Positions 35,080-44,820 of a DNA stretch of 64,000 nt are shown here, one piece after another. Numbering within the stretch: position 1 is the stretch's first letter; every line of letters starts with the position of its first letter. The stretch comes from Mucilaginibacter pallidiroseus (GTDB taxonomy: Bacteria; Bacteroidota; Bacteroidia; Sphingobacteriales; Sphingobacteriaceae): assembly GCF_007846085.1 (NCBI RefSeq), contig NZ_VOEJ01000003.1:1-64000 (forward strand), read 5' to 3'. The notes below the pieces were generated by a model. The model was given only the letters and a program-made list of their open reading frames with translations. It was not told where the DNA came from and made no database searches. The position numbers were made by a program, and so were the translations under genes.

Positions 35080-38067
35080 ATGGAAAGAAAACTTTTACTT
35101 TTTACAAGCATCTTTGTGCTTTTAATTGCCTTTGCCATACCGGCAAGCGCACAAAACCGGACAATTACCGGTAAAGTTACCGAGGAGGGCGGCACCACGC
35201 CCATGGCCGCTGTTAGCGTTGTTGTTACAGGATCTGCCATAGGCACTACTACAGATGCCGATGGTAAATACACTTTGAGCGTGCCTGCAAGTGCAAAGAG
35301 CCTCACTTTTAGCTTCATTGGATATTCTTCTAAGGAAGTCAACATCAACGGTGCCTCCACCATCAACACCAGCCTTACCACATCCAGCAACTCGTTGCAA
35401 GAGGTTGTGGTTGTGAGCGTTGGTTACGGCACGCTTGACAAACGTGAAGTATCAAGTGCTATAACCCACGTATCAGGCAAGGATCTTTTGCCGGTATCGG
35501 CTAACAATCCGCTAATGTCTTTACAAGGCAAAGTGGCCGGGTTAAGTATCACGAATACGGCCAGCGGCGATCCAAACTCATCACCAAGTATACAGTTACG
35601 CGGCGCATCATCGCGTAATGCAGGGCTTGGTCCGCTATACGTGGTAAACGGTGTTCCTGGTGGTAACATTGATAACATTAACCAAAATGATATAGAAAGT
35701 ATAGACGTGCTTAAAGGCGGCGCTGCATCAGCTATATACGGTACACGCGGCAGCAACGGTGTTATCATCATCACTACCAAAAAAGGAACCTCACAATCGC
35801 GCCTGTTTTATGATGGCTACGCCAGCTGGGACTATGTAACCAACAGATTGCAAAGCCTGTCGCCGGAGGAATTTGTTGAAAAACGCGTTCAAAACAAACA
35901 GGGACAGGATTACGGTGCGCGCACAAACTGGCTTAAAGAGGTAACACGTTCCCCGGCTTTTAGTCAGAAACATACTTTGCAACTTTCAGGCGGCTCGGGC
36001 AAAACCAACTATTTTGCCTCTGCAGATTACCGTAACGCCGATGGTATCGACCTGCGTGCACATAAAAAAGAATACGGTACCAGGATAAGCATCAACCACA
36101 CTACAGATGATAATTTCCTGGTAGCTACGCTTAACGTTGCGCCGCGTTATATGTACGCCAACAATTCCGATCAGGGCAATTTTAACAACGCCCTTACCCT
36201 AAACCCAACCTACCCTATTTACAACGAAACGGGGGCTTTCAACTACCTTAACACAGGCTTTTTCTCAAACAACCCGGTGGAGAATGCTACAGTGATCAAA
36301 TCTGAAGCTGAGATCAAAGAGCTCGACATCAGCGGATCATTAAAGGCCAACATCCTTAAAAATTTCAGCACAACCATCACCGTGTCTGAAATTAGCCGTT
36401 CGGCACGTAATATGGATTTCAGGCCATCAACCCTATCATCAATCGTACAATCAAACAGGGTTACACAAACCAACTATGCAAGGCAGGAACAGCAGGAAAA
36501 TGATCAGAAAAACGTGGAATGGATAGGCAACTATTCATTAGACCTGAATAAAAACCATTTCAAAGTATTGGGTGGCTATTCATACTCGCTGTATAACTAC
36601 AAACAGTTTGCGGCTCAAAACTACGACTTCCCTTTTGACACCTACCTGTGGAACAATCTTGGCTCGGGCCTTTACAATGGTGGCGCTGCCGGCCAGGGCC
36701 AATCTGCCGTTGGTTCAACCCAAAACGGATCGACATTAATCGCATTCTTTGGCAGAGTTAACTATGACTTTGATAACAAGTACATCCTTACAGGTAGCTT
36801 GCGCCATGAGGGATCATCAAAGTTTGGTGCCAATAACAAGTGGGGTAACTTCCCGGCGGTATCAGGTGCCTGGAGAGTATCAGAAGAAAACTTCATCAAA
36901 AACAGCGCGCCATGGATCAACGATCTGAAATTAAGGGCTGATTACGGTATAACAGGTAACCAGGACTTTGGTAACTACCTGTCGTTATTGCTTTACGGCG
37001 GTGCCGGGTACTTTCCATTCAATGGCGTTCAGTACCAGGTTTACGGGCCATCATCTAACGTTAACCCTGACCTTAGCTGGGAACGTGCATACAACTTCAA
37101 CGCCGGTGTTGATTTCAGCTTGTTCAATAGCCGCTTAAGTGGCTCGGTGGATTACTACATCCGTACCAACAAGGATTTACTTGGTTACTATAATGTACCG
37201 TTACCGCCAAACCCGCAGTCGCAAACGTTTACTAACGTGGGTACAATGCGCAATCAGGGCGTGGAAGTAACTCTGTCAGGCGTTGTAGTTAAAGGTGCTA
37301 ATTTCAGCTACAATGTAAGCACGGCCCTTTCGTACAACCGTAATAAGTTTATTTCATTCTCTAATGACCTGTACCAGGGCGCTACCTTTCAGGACGTAGC
37401 AGGATTATCAGCTCCGGGGTCCCCAGGTAACGTACAACGTATTGAAGAAGGTCACAGTATTGGCGAATTTTATACGCTTAAATCGGCCGGTGTTAATGAT
37501 GCTGGCGCGTTGTTGGTGTATAAAAAAGACGGCACAGTGGTACCTGCAAACCAGGCATCGAATGATGATAAACAATACGTTGGCAACGGCTTACCAAAAC
37601 TGAATGTTTCATTAACTAATAGCATCCGATACAAACGCTTCGACTTGAATATATACCTGCGCGGTGCATTCGGATATAAACTATTCAATACCCCGGCATT
37701 TTATATTGGTACGCCATCGAGCCAGGCAGATGCAAACGTGCTTAAATCGGCCTTTGATAGCAAAAGCAAATACTCGAAGCTAACCAGCAACTCAACTACA
37801 TCTATCGCGTCAGATTATTTCCTGGAGAACGGCTCATTTGTAAAAATCGACAACGTATCTATGGGCTATTCACTGCCGCTTAAAACAAAGTATTTGAAAC
37901 AGGTTCGTTTTTATGCAGCCGGCAGAAACCTGCACACGTTTACAAGCTATACAGGCGGCGACCCCGATCTGGTACAGGTTAACGGCCTTACGCCGGGTGT
38001 AAACACCTCATTAAATTATTATCCGTCAACCCTGCAAGTTATAGTGGGCCTGCAAGCAACATTTTAA
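35080..38067 (+). CDS. SusC/RagA TonB-linked outer-membrane transporter
   Basis: TonB-dependent importer of 995 aa from ATG 35080; the frame opens at 35008 but the extra 24 residues precede the signal peptide. Order: signal (LLLFTSIFVLLIAFAIPASAQ), carboxypeptidase-like regulatory domain (ITGKVTEEGGTTPMAAVSVVV), plug (QEVVVVSVGYGTLDKREVSSA; VAGLSITNTASGDPNSSPSIQLRGA; YVVNGVPGGN; VLKGGAASAIYGTRGSNGVIIITTKKG), barrel ending IVGLQATF. It is paired with a SusD gene 10 bp downstream and with no enzyme gene, so the ligand cannot be inferred. Confidence 0.92.
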   Translation: MERKLLLFTSIFVLLIAFAIPASAQNRTITGKVTEEGGTTPMAAVSVVVTGSAIGTTTDADGKYTLSVPASAKSLTFSFIGYSSKEVNINGASTINTSLTTSSNSLQEVVVVSVGYGTLDKREVSSAITHVSGKDLLPVSANNPLMSLQGKVAGLSITNTASGDPNSSPSIQLRGASSRNAGLGPLYVVNGVPGGNIDNINQNDIESIDVLKGGAASAIYGTRGSNGVIIITTKKGTSQSRLFYDGYASWDYVTNRLQSLSPEEFVEKRVQNKQGQDYGARTNWLKEVTRSPAFSQKHTLQLSGGSGKTNYFASADYRNADGIDLRAHKKEYGTRISINHTTDDNFLVATLNVAPRYMYANNSDQGNFNNALTLNPTYPIYNETGAFNYLNTGFFSNNPVENATVIKSEAEIKELDISGSLKANILKNFSTTITVSEISRSARNMDFRPSTLSSIVQSNRVTQTNYARQEQQENDQKNVEWIGNYSLDLNKNHFKVLGGYSYSLYNYKQFAAQNYDFPFDTYLWNNLGSGLYNGGAAGQGQSAVGSTQNGSTLIAFFGRVNYDFDNKYILTGSLRHEGSSKFGANNKWGNFPAVSGAWRVSEENFIKNSAPWINDLKLRADYGITGNQDFGNYLSLLLYGGAGYFPFNGVQYQVYGPSSNVNPDLSWERAYNFNAGVDFSLFNSRLSGSVDYYIRTNKDLLGYYNVPLPPNPQSQTFTNVGTMRNQGVEVTLSGVVVKGANFSYNVSTALSYNRNKFISFSNDLYQGATFQDVAGLSAPGSPGNVQRIEEGHSIGEFYTLKSAGVNDAGALLVYKKDGTVVPANQASNDDKQYVGNGLPKLNVSLTNSIRYKRFDLNIYLRGAFGYKLFNTPAFYIGTPSSQADANVLKSAFDSKSKYSKLTSNSTTSIASDYFLENGSFVKIDNVSMGYSLPLKTKYLKQVRFYAAGRNLHTFTSYTGGDPDLVQVNGLTPGVNTSLNYYPSTLQVIVGLQATF

Positions 38068-38077
38068 TTTATAAAAC

Positions 38078-39808
38078 ATGAAAAGATATAAACTATATAT
38101 AAGCACCTTATTCTTTACTGCAACACTTGCAGGCAGCTGCACCAAGCTTGATGAGAAGGTGTACGACCAGGTGGATGCATCGGGTTTCCTTACCCGCCGC
38201 GATGATGTGATAAGGGATTTTTTACGCCCATTTGAACATGGCTACTGGAGCATACAAGGCAATGATTATTATGCAGCCGGCGAAGATTGCACAGATGAGT
38301 TTGGTACCTATAACCGCCAGGGCGACTGGCAGGACGGCGGATACTACCAACGTATGCACTACCATACCTGGACACCGCAGGATGGATTTACCAGCGGCGT
38401 ATGGACCAATCTGTACCAGGGTATTGTGCTATCTACAAACTCGCTGCAGGATATGGAAAGCATACAGGATCCTGCCAAACTAAATGTTACGCCGGAAGAG
38501 CTGGCTGATTTTAAATCGGAGCTGCGGACCTTAAGGGCATGGTTTTACCTAAGAGCGCTTGATTTTTACCGCAATATTGAGATTATTACCGATGTAAAGA
38601 ACTCCACGCAAGGTAAACCACAATCTACACCGCAAGAGACCTTCGCATTTATAGAGAAAGAGCTTACCGATGCCATACCAGGATTGCCAACGCGCGACCA
38701 GTTAGGCGCTAAAGGTATAGGCCGCTGGACAAAAGCCGGTGCGGCAGCATTGCTGGCAAGGCTTTATTTAAATGCCAAGGTTTACACCGGCGTTGAAAAA
38801 TTTACCGAGGCCGAAGCTGTTTGTCGTGATATCATCAGCGGTAAATATGGTGGCTACGCACTTGACACGCGCTGGGACGCACCGTTTGACTATACCAACA
38901 CGTCATTAAACTCTGAGGTGATATACGGTTTCCCGGGAACGCTTGCGCGTACGCACTGGCAGTATGATGGCGGTATGTTTTTCAATGGGATGACTTATGA
39001 TGCCGCACCGCTTTACATGGGCTTTACAGATTTTGGCCAGGCAAACCCACGCTTTGCATTACAGCCCGGCCGTGATGTTGACAGCGTAGAATACACGCAC
39101 CAATTAGGTAAACCGTTTGTGAAATTTCAGCGATACCCCGACGATCTGAGATTGAAAAAGTATCGTAACCTTGGCAATAGCCAGCGCGAGGGTATGTTCT
39201 TATATGGTTATCTGCCATTTACACGCACCGTTAATGGCCAGCCGCGTGCAGATACCGTTAGGGGCAACAAGGGCCCATACGCGCTGTTTATACGTGACCA
39301 GGTTGGCCAGTTCCTGGGTGCGAAGCCGGGAACAAGAATTGCAGACAAGGAATCGAACATGAATCATGCAGATCATAACTCGGGCGTGTTCCTGATTAAG
39401 TACCCAATTTATCCAACTCCCGATGCTAATCGCATCACATCAGCCTATGCAGAGGTGCGCTTATCTGAAATTTACTACACCCTTGCCGAGTGCCAATACC
39501 GCAAAGGCGACAAAGCCGGCGCAGCATCAACACTAAACCAGGTACGCAGGCGCAACTACCCTGACGGATCTGCAAGTTTGTACAGAACCGATGGCAGCCA
39601 GCTAACAGATCAGGAAATGCTTGATGAGTGGGGACGTGAATTTATTGGCGAGAACCGCCGCAGAACGGATCTTATACGCTGGGGCGTTTTTAATACCGGC
39701 ACCTGGTGGGATAAAAAACCTGATGGCGATAGCCACACCGAGATTTTCCCTATAGGCAGGGACATTTTAAACGTTAACCCGCAGCTAAAGCAAAACCCGG
39801 GTTATTAA
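38078..39808 (+). CDS. RagB/SusD family nutrient-binding lipoprotein
   Basis: Outer-membrane lipoprotein partner of the SusC encoded just upstream, 576 aa. Lipobox ATLAGSCTKLDEK, then VYDQVDASGFLTRRDDVIRDFLRPFEHGYW; TPR-like helices (ELRTLRAWFYLRALDFYRNIEII; AGAAALLARLYLNAKVY) and the usual SusD C-terminal module (LSEIYYTLAECQYRKGDKAGAASTLNQVRRRNYP; WGREFIGENRRRTDLIRWGVF; LNVNPQLKQNPGY). The FPIGRDILNVNPQLKQNPGY end is the standard SusD close. The terminator at 39827-39860 ends the operon. Confidence 0.92.
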   Translation: MKRYKLYISTLFFTATLAGSCTKLDEKVYDQVDASGFLTRRDDVIRDFLRPFEHGYWSIQGNDYYAAGEDCTDEFGTYNRQGDWQDGGYYQRMHYHTWTPQDGFTSGVWTNLYQGIVLSTNSLQDMESIQDPAKLNVTPEELADFKSELRTLRAWFYLRALDFYRNIEIITDVKNSTQGKPQSTPQETFAFIEKELTDAIPGLPTRDQLGAKGIGRWTKAGAAALLARLYLNAKVYTGVEKFTEAEAVCRDIISGKYGGYALDTRWDAPFDYTNTSLNSEVIYGFPGTLARTHWQYDGGMFFNGMTYDAAPLYMGFTDFGQANPRFALQPGRDVDSVEYTHQLGKPFVKFQRYPDDLRLKKYRNLGNSQREGMFLYGYLPFTRTVNGQPRADTVRGNKGPYALFIRDQVGQFLGAKPGTRIADKESNMNHADHNSGVFLIKYPIYPTPDANRITSAYAEVRLSEIYYTLAECQYRKGDKAGAASTLNQVRRRNYPDGSASLYRTDGSQLTDQEMLDEWGREFIGENRRRTDLIRWGVFNTGTWWDKKPDGDSHTEIFPIGRDILNVNPQLKQNPGY

Positions 39809-39826
39809 TAATAACCATAAAACAAG

Positions 39827-39860
39827 AGCGGCGTTCTATTTGAACGCCGCTTCTTTTTTT
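39827..39860 (+). terminator. Terminator of the DUF6377-linked SusCD operon
   Basis: A 10-bp perfect stem AGCGGCGTTC / GAACGCCGCT (39827-39836, 39842-39851), 5-base loop, then TCTTTTTTT. It sits 18 bp after the SusD stop. Confidence 0.9.
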
Positions 39861-39913
39861 GTACAAATTGTTACCAAATCACTCTAATTATCGTGCTAAA
39901 AGGAAACTCAAAT

Positions 39914-41113
39914 TTAATTGCCCGGCTTATTAATTAAGCTAAGGCGCGCATACAGCTCGGCAATACAAGCCTCATCTAAGAGCCATTTAGGCTTACTTAT
40001 TTCATCAGGCTTGGTAGTCCAGCTATGGGTGGTGTAACCATATTTATCGCGGGTATTTTGCCACGCGTAGTTCAGGTCTTTTTCAATAGCTGCAAGGTAT
40101 TTGTAGTTGCCATCTACTTTATATAAAGCCTCGTAACCTCTAAATAGTACGGTTACAAACCAAGGTAAATCAATGTGCAGTGTCAAATTTTTATCATGCG
40201 CTACGCTGCTAAAGTGTTTGTAGCTATCGGCAGCCAATTGCTGTGCCTGCTGCAGGTATTGTTTATCGTTGGTAAACTTGTACAGCAATACGGCGGCCTC
40301 TATAAGCGAGCCTGTGTTATACGTCCAAAAAGTGCGGTTTAGTTTACCGCCTGGCTTTACGTCGTTAGCAATAACACCTGTCGAATCGCGCAGGGTTGTG
40401 TACATCCAGTTGTAAAACTTTTTACCCTGGTTTAAGTAGTAAACGTCTTTACTGCCCTCATAAATTTTAAGCGCTGTAAGCGTAGCCATGCCGTTTGTAC
40501 AGGCAGGTTTTTGATCGTTATGGCCCTCTAACCACATTACGCCGCCGCCCATATCTTCGTTCCAGCCGCTTTCAATAAACTTAAAAACCTCCTTTGAGCG
40601 CAGCAGGTAAAGCGGGTTTTTGGTATTGAAATATGATTCCATGTAATCGATACCAACCAAGCCGTTGTCATCGTAATAGCGGTCAGATTTTTCTAGCTTT
40701 ACGGGGTATGCCTGGTAGCCTGCCGGTTTACGTACCTCATCCCTATACTGTTCAACGCCCGTTACCAGGCTATCCTGAAACTTTTTGTATTTGCCTTTTA
40801 AAGCAGGCACCTTCATCAACACATTGGTTGCCGAAAACATACCTGAAAAGGGCCACAAAAAACTTACAGGTTTTTCGCCAACGTTGCCGCCCTGCATATA
40901 GGTAAGGCTATCCTTTTTGTTGGATGGAAAATTTTCTGAGAACAAACCTTTGTATGCCGGCACCCGGTAATTTTTCCAGATGCTGCTGTACATAGTTTCG
41001 GCACGTTTTAAGTATTCGGTCGACTGAACTTTTTGGGCATTTGCATTTGTTGTTGCTGCAAACACGGCAGCCAGCACAAATGCCGAAATAGTTTCCGTTT
41101 TAAATAACTTCAT
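39914..41113 (-). CDS. GH76 alpha-1,6-mannanase (second copy)
   Basis: Endo-alpha-1,6-mannanase that cuts the backbone of yeast-type mannan; 399 aa with a cleavable signal peptide (ISAFVLAAVFAATTNANAQ), so probably periplasmic. The family catalytic Asp pair is in DRYYDDNGLVGIDYME, with DMGGGVMWLEGHNDQKPACTNGMATL and NTGSLIEAAVLLYKFT around the (alpha/alpha)6 core. ATG 41113 directly precedes the signal peptide; the longer frame to 41167 would overlap the GH92 gene. It is the last gene of the mannan operon, 17 bp after the GH92 stop. Confidence 0.9.
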   Translation of the reverse strand: MKLFKTETISAFVLAAVFAATTNANAQKVQSTEYLKRAETMYSSIWKNYRVPAYKGLFSENFPSNKKDSLTYMQGGNVGEKPVSFLWPFSGMFSATNVLMKVPALKGKYKKFQDSLVTGVEQYRDEVRKPAGYQAYPVKLEKSDRYYDDNGLVGIDYMESYFNTKNPLYLLRSKEVFKFIESGWNEDMGGGVMWLEGHNDQKPACTNGMATLTALKIYEGSKDVYYLNQGKKFYNWMYTTLRDSTGVIANDVKPGGKLNRTFWTYNTGSLIEAAVLLYKFTNDKQYLQQAQQLAADSYKHFSSVAHDKNLTLHIDLPWFVTVLFRGYEALYKVDGNYKYLAAIEKDLNYAWQNTRDKYGYTTHSWTTKPDEISKPKWLLDEACIAELYARLSLINKPGN

Positions 41114-41130
41114 AGCTTTTATATAAATGC

Positions 41131-43497
41131 TTATTGGGCCGATGGCGGAGGCACTTTTGTACCCCAATTGGTATTTGGCTTATTGCCCATTGTAAACGAT
41201 AGCTTGCCGCCTTTCATCAACTCATCGCGGTAAAGCCAGCAGTTGTTTAGCGGTTGGCCTTTAAAAGTTGCCGATTGTACATAGATATTCTCACCGCCGT
41301 TGTTTCTAGTTTCGATGGTTAATGTTTTACCATCGCCAAGCGTAATAGTTGCCTTATCAAACAAAGGGCTTCCCAGCTGAATAATTGGTCTTAAATCGGT
41401 AAATCCTTTAACATCAAACAAGCCCAATGCGTTTATGACATACCACGAGCCAAGCTGCCCCTGGTCCTCGTCCTGCCCATATCCATATCCATGAATAGGA
41501 TCGGTACCGTAAAAGTCGCGCCCTATCAGCCTTGTCCATTTTTGTGTAAGCCAAGGCTTACCCGAAAAGTTGAACATCCAGCTAATGTGCAGGTTGGGTT
41601 GGTTACCATGATTGTAAATAGAGTTGATGCCGGCAAAAGCGTCGATAGTTTTACCGCCACCAAAGCCAAGCTTTTCTGACACAGTGAAAATACTGTCGAG
41701 CCTTTTGTTAAAATTATCTCGCCCAATAGCATTTACTAAACCTGCCGGGTTTTGTGGCACGTAGAAAGTGTATTGAATAGCATTACCTTCCTGAAAACCG
41801 CGCCATGGCTGGTATGGGTCAAACTTATCTATAAAGCTGCCGTTGGCACGCTTTGGCTGCATCAGTTTATTCTTCGGGTTGAAGATGTAGCGCCATCCGT
41901 TTGACAGTTTTATCAACTGCTGATAATCGGCCGTTTTGCCCATTGCTTTTGCCATTTGCGCAGCTGCAAATGCGCTGTAGCTATACTCCAAAGTGTGCGA
42001 ACCAGCAAAGTTTGAGCCTGTCGAGTCGGTTACAAAGTCGCGGCCTGTTTGGTCAAAAAATGGCACATAGCCGTAATCAACAAATGCTTTTGTATCTAAC
42101 TTACCTGCACCTACCGGCCTGTTTTTATAATTAAGCTCGTTTGCTTTAACAGCCTGGTAAGCCAAGTCGATATCATAATTGCGGATGCCCGTATTGTATG
42201 CACCGGCAATTGAGAGGCCCACAAAGTTGGTACCCACCCCAGATACGTATTCGCTATTGGCAACGCCATCGCTAAACCAGCCTTTGTCTTTATAAATTTG
42301 TAATTGCGTATTCACAAAACTGCCGTACCATTCCGGGTACGATAGTGCCCATAGCTGGGTTAAGTTCCAAAACCCACCCCAAATGGCATCTGTGTTAATA
42401 AATTCTGCCTTTAGCTTGCTATCCGTTTGCGAAGGCAGCCGGCCTGTTTGCCCGCCATGCTTAGGGTAATCGCCATTTACATCGCTTGCAATACCCCTGC
42501 CCAAAAGCGCGTGGAAAAGCCCTGTGTAAAACTTGGTTTTATCTTGTTCATTAGTGCCTTCTACAGATATTTTAGCCAGCTGCTGTTCCCAAACCTGTTG
42601 CGCATTGGCTTTGGCCTCATCAAAAGATAAGCCGGTAGCCTCGGCCATATAGTTTGCCTTTGCATTGGCTGTTGATGTATACGACAAGCCTGTTTTAACT
42701 TCTACTACCTCGTTATTTGTTGTTTGATAATTTAGTACCAGGCCGGCTCCTTTGCCTGTTGCCTGGCTCATGTTTTGTTTTACATTGCCAGCGTTAAAAG
42801 CATCAACATTTGCGGGTTTTTTACTCAGCTCACCGTAGAAATACATGTTAACTTTACCCTGCGGATCATAAATGTTCACGTATTTTGGATAGGTACTTAC
42901 AAAGCCTTCAAAGTGCGTATCATCAATCATCTTTATTGATGCATCGGTTACATCGCTACTTTCGCCTTGTTTATTGCCGATATCAAGAATAATATGCGAC
43001 GATGCATTTGCCGGGAACGTATAACGCTGAAAGCCCACGCGCTTAGTTGCCGTAAGCTCGGCCGTAATACCGTAATCATCAAGCAAAACCTTGTAGTAAC
43101 CTGGTTGTGCAACCTGGTTCTTCCTGTCGAATTTTGAGCGGTAGCCATTATTCGGGCCTTCCAATTCGCCCGGAATAACTTTTAACGGACCGTTGGTGGG
43201 CATGTAGCTTACGCCCCCCACCTGCCATTCGTGGAAATGCACAAAGCCTTCTATCGAGTTTTGGCGGGTATCATAACCAACGGCTTCCCAGCCCGATGCG
43301 TTGCCAAAGTGCCCGTTTGTTGACGGTGCAAGCTTAGCCATACCGTAAGGCACTGCAGCCGGCGTATAAAAAAACCAACGACTATGTGCCGTGCCAATAT
43401 TAGGGTCGACATATTTTGAAACCTGCCCGCGTTTAACACTGCAGCCGGCCAGCGTGGCAGCCAGTACTACAGCGCTTAAACTTAAATTAATTTTCAT
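41131..43497 (-). CDS. GH92 alpha-mannosidase lipoprotein
   Basis: Ca2+-dependent exo-alpha-mannosidase (usually alpha-1,2, also 1,3) removing mannan side chains; 788 aa. Lipobox LAATLAGCSVKRG. Family signatures: YVDPNIGTAHS and YTPAAVPYGMAKLAPSTNGHFGNASG near the N terminus, NTDAIWGGFWNLTQLWALSYPEWY, EGNAIQYTFYVPQN and the catalytic GYGYGQDEDQGQLGSWYVINALGLFDV. In the operon it follows GH76 (lipoprotein) after a 42-bp gap with a GC-rich hairpin (43511-43535). Confidence 0.94.
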   Translation of the reverse strand: MKINLSLSAVVLAATLAGCSVKRGQVSKYVDPNIGTAHSRWFFYTPAAVPYGMAKLAPSTNGHFGNASGWEAVGYDTRQNSIEGFVHFHEWQVGGVSYMPTNGPLKVIPGELEGPNNGYRSKFDRKNQVAQPGYYKVLLDDYGITAELTATKRVGFQRYTFPANASSHIILDIGNKQGESSDVTDASIKMIDDTHFEGFVSTYPKYVNIYDPQGKVNMYFYGELSKKPANVDAFNAGNVKQNMSQATGKGAGLVLNYQTTNNEVVEVKTGLSYTSTANAKANYMAEATGLSFDEAKANAQQVWEQQLAKISVEGTNEQDKTKFYTGLFHALLGRGIASDVNGDYPKHGGQTGRLPSQTDSKLKAEFINTDAIWGGFWNLTQLWALSYPEWYGSFVNTQLQIYKDKGWFSDGVANSEYVSGVGTNFVGLSIAGAYNTGIRNYDIDLAYQAVKANELNYKNRPVGAGKLDTKAFVDYGYVPFFDQTGRDFVTDSTGSNFAGSHTLEYSYSAFAAAQMAKAMGKTADYQQLIKLSNGWRYIFNPKNKLMQPKRANGSFIDKFDPYQPWRGFQEGNAIQYTFYVPQNPAGLVNAIGRDNFNKRLDSIFTVSEKLGFGGGKTIDAFAGINSIYNHGNQPNLHISWMFNFSGKPWLTQKWTRLIGRDFYGTDPIHGYGYGQDEDQGQLGSWYVINALGLFDVKGFTDLRPIIQLGSPLFDKATITLGDGKTLTIETRNNGGENIYVQSATFKGQPLNNCWLYRDELMKGGKLSFTMGNKPNTNWGTKVPPPSAQ

Positions 43498-43510
43498 GTA
43501 GATGTTATAT

Positions 43511-43535
43511 AACGGCGGCCATGCGGCCGCCGGTT
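43511..43535 (-). terminator. GC-rich intercistronic hairpin between GH76 and GH92 genes
   Basis: CGGCGGCC-ATGC-GGCCGCCG (43513-43532) forms an 8-bp stem with a 4-base loop. There is no long T run, so it is more likely an mRNA-processing or stability element than a terminator. Confidence 0.5.
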
Positions 43536-43538
43536 AAT

Positions 43539-44762
43539 TTATTTTTCGTATTTGGCCATCATAGCCTGTACGCGCTGCATCCAGGCCTGGTCAACACCCT
43601 CAATTTCGGGTGCACGGTTTGAACCATTAAAGGCGGCAAAAAAGTAATAAGCATGTGAGTCGGCGTTACGGGTTGCCTTATTCAGCGCATCAATATTATT
43701 GCGTGCATAGGTAAGCCATTTTTCATCCTTATCCTGCTCATAAAGCCTTATCATGCCCTGCGATCCCCAACCGCACCATGCAGGGTTAATACGTGTCTGG
43801 GTTGGGTCGGTATTAAATATATAGCCTTTGTATTGCGCGTTCCATAATACTGCATTCATGGCGTTGCCAATTGCCTGCGCCTTGGCCAGGTATGATGCAT
43901 CATTCATAGCTTTTCCTAAAAGGATATCTGCTTCTAGCATTACGGCATTATCGTATGTGAATTTTTCATAATGCTTTGTGCCTGCACCGGGGCCGTCAAT
44001 TTTCCAGATGTACAAGCCGCTTGCCGAGTCATACATTACCGCGCGTAACCAATCATTAGTTTTAACAGCCCAGTCACGGTAAATGGTTTCGCCGGTTATG
44101 ATATACAGCTTAGCAAATAATTGCATGGCAACTCCGTTGGATTGTGTTGGCTTATCGGGTTTAGCAGTATTCCACCAAAAGCCGCCGCCGTATGTGCCAT
44201 CCCACATGCCGCTGTTTATCAACCAATCGGCGCAAGCCCTGGCTTTCGCCAAATATGCGGCTTTATCTGCACCTGTAGTAATCTCATACGCTTCCAGGTA
44301 AACCATACCTGTTAAGCCGTTATCATCTATATATTTATCGCCCCCGGCACCCGTGCCGTTCAGGTTTACAGATGCAAAGTAACCACCACGTGGGTCGGCT
44401 TTGTCCCAAAAGCCTTCCATAAATTTAAACGTGTTGTTCATGTACGGTAAAACAGATGCATCACCGGCTGCTGCCAAAGCAGCATCCGCGTATATCTGGC
44501 TTACGTTATACCATTCAAAACACGAGTTTGACAGGGTTGTGGTGTTAGCCCTGTAGCTAAAGCTCGATGTTAAAAGGTTACTTGTAACAAAGCTGCGGGT
44601 TTCTTTAGCCAGTTCAAGGTAGCTTTTGGCGTTTACCGGTGGTACTACAGGAGGCGTTGTGCCACCGCTGCCACCGCCGCCGGGCGTAACGCCGTTATCT
44701 TTACTGCACGACGCTGTAATTACCATTGCAGCAGCCATTAACCCAAATATTGCTTTTTTCAT
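43539..44762 (-). CDS. GH76 alpha-1,6-mannanase lipoprotein
   Basis: Endo-alpha-1,6-mannanase, 407 aa. The lipobox (AAMVITASCSKDNG), followed by acidic/Lys residues and a Gly/Pro linker (GGGGSGGTTPPVVPP), suggests display on the cell surface, where it would make the first cuts for import by SusCD. The catalytic Asp pair lies in DKYIDDNGLTGMVYLEAYE; other conserved segments are GGGFWWNTAKPDKPTQSNGVAMQ and KFTYDNAVMLEADILLG. It pairs with the second GH76 gene at 39914-41113, presumably for periplasmic processing. Confidence 0.92.
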   Translation of the reverse strand: MKKAIFGLMAAAMVITASCSKDNGVTPGGGGSGGTTPPVVPPVNAKSYLELAKETRSFVTSNLLTSSFSYRANTTTLSNSCFEWYNVSQIYADAALAAAGDASVLPYMNNTFKFMEGFWDKADPRGGYFASVNLNGTGAGGDKYIDDNGLTGMVYLEAYEITTGADKAAYLAKARACADWLINSGMWDGTYGGGFWWNTAKPDKPTQSNGVAMQLFAKLYIITGETIYRDWAVKTNDWLRAVMYDSASGLYIWKIDGPGAGTKHYEKFTYDNAVMLEADILLGKAMNDASYLAKAQAIGNAMNAVLWNAQYKGYIFNTDPTQTRINPAWCGWGSQGMIRLYEQDKDEKWLTYARNNIDALNKATRNADSHAYYFFAAFNGSNRAPEIEGVDQAWMQRVQAMMAKYEK

Positions 44763-44783
44763 GATGATGATTATTTAAATAGT

Positions 44784-44805
44784 ACCCGCAGCAAAAGCCG
44801 CGGGT
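44784..44805 (-). terminator. Intercistronic hairpin between SusE-like and GH76 genes
   Basis: ACCCGC-A-GC-AAAA-GC-C-GCGGGT forms a 6+2-bp stem with one mismatch in the 58-bp gap. No T run; probably an mRNA processing or stability element. Confidence 0.4.
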
Positions 44806-44820
44806 GCCTGTACAACTGTT

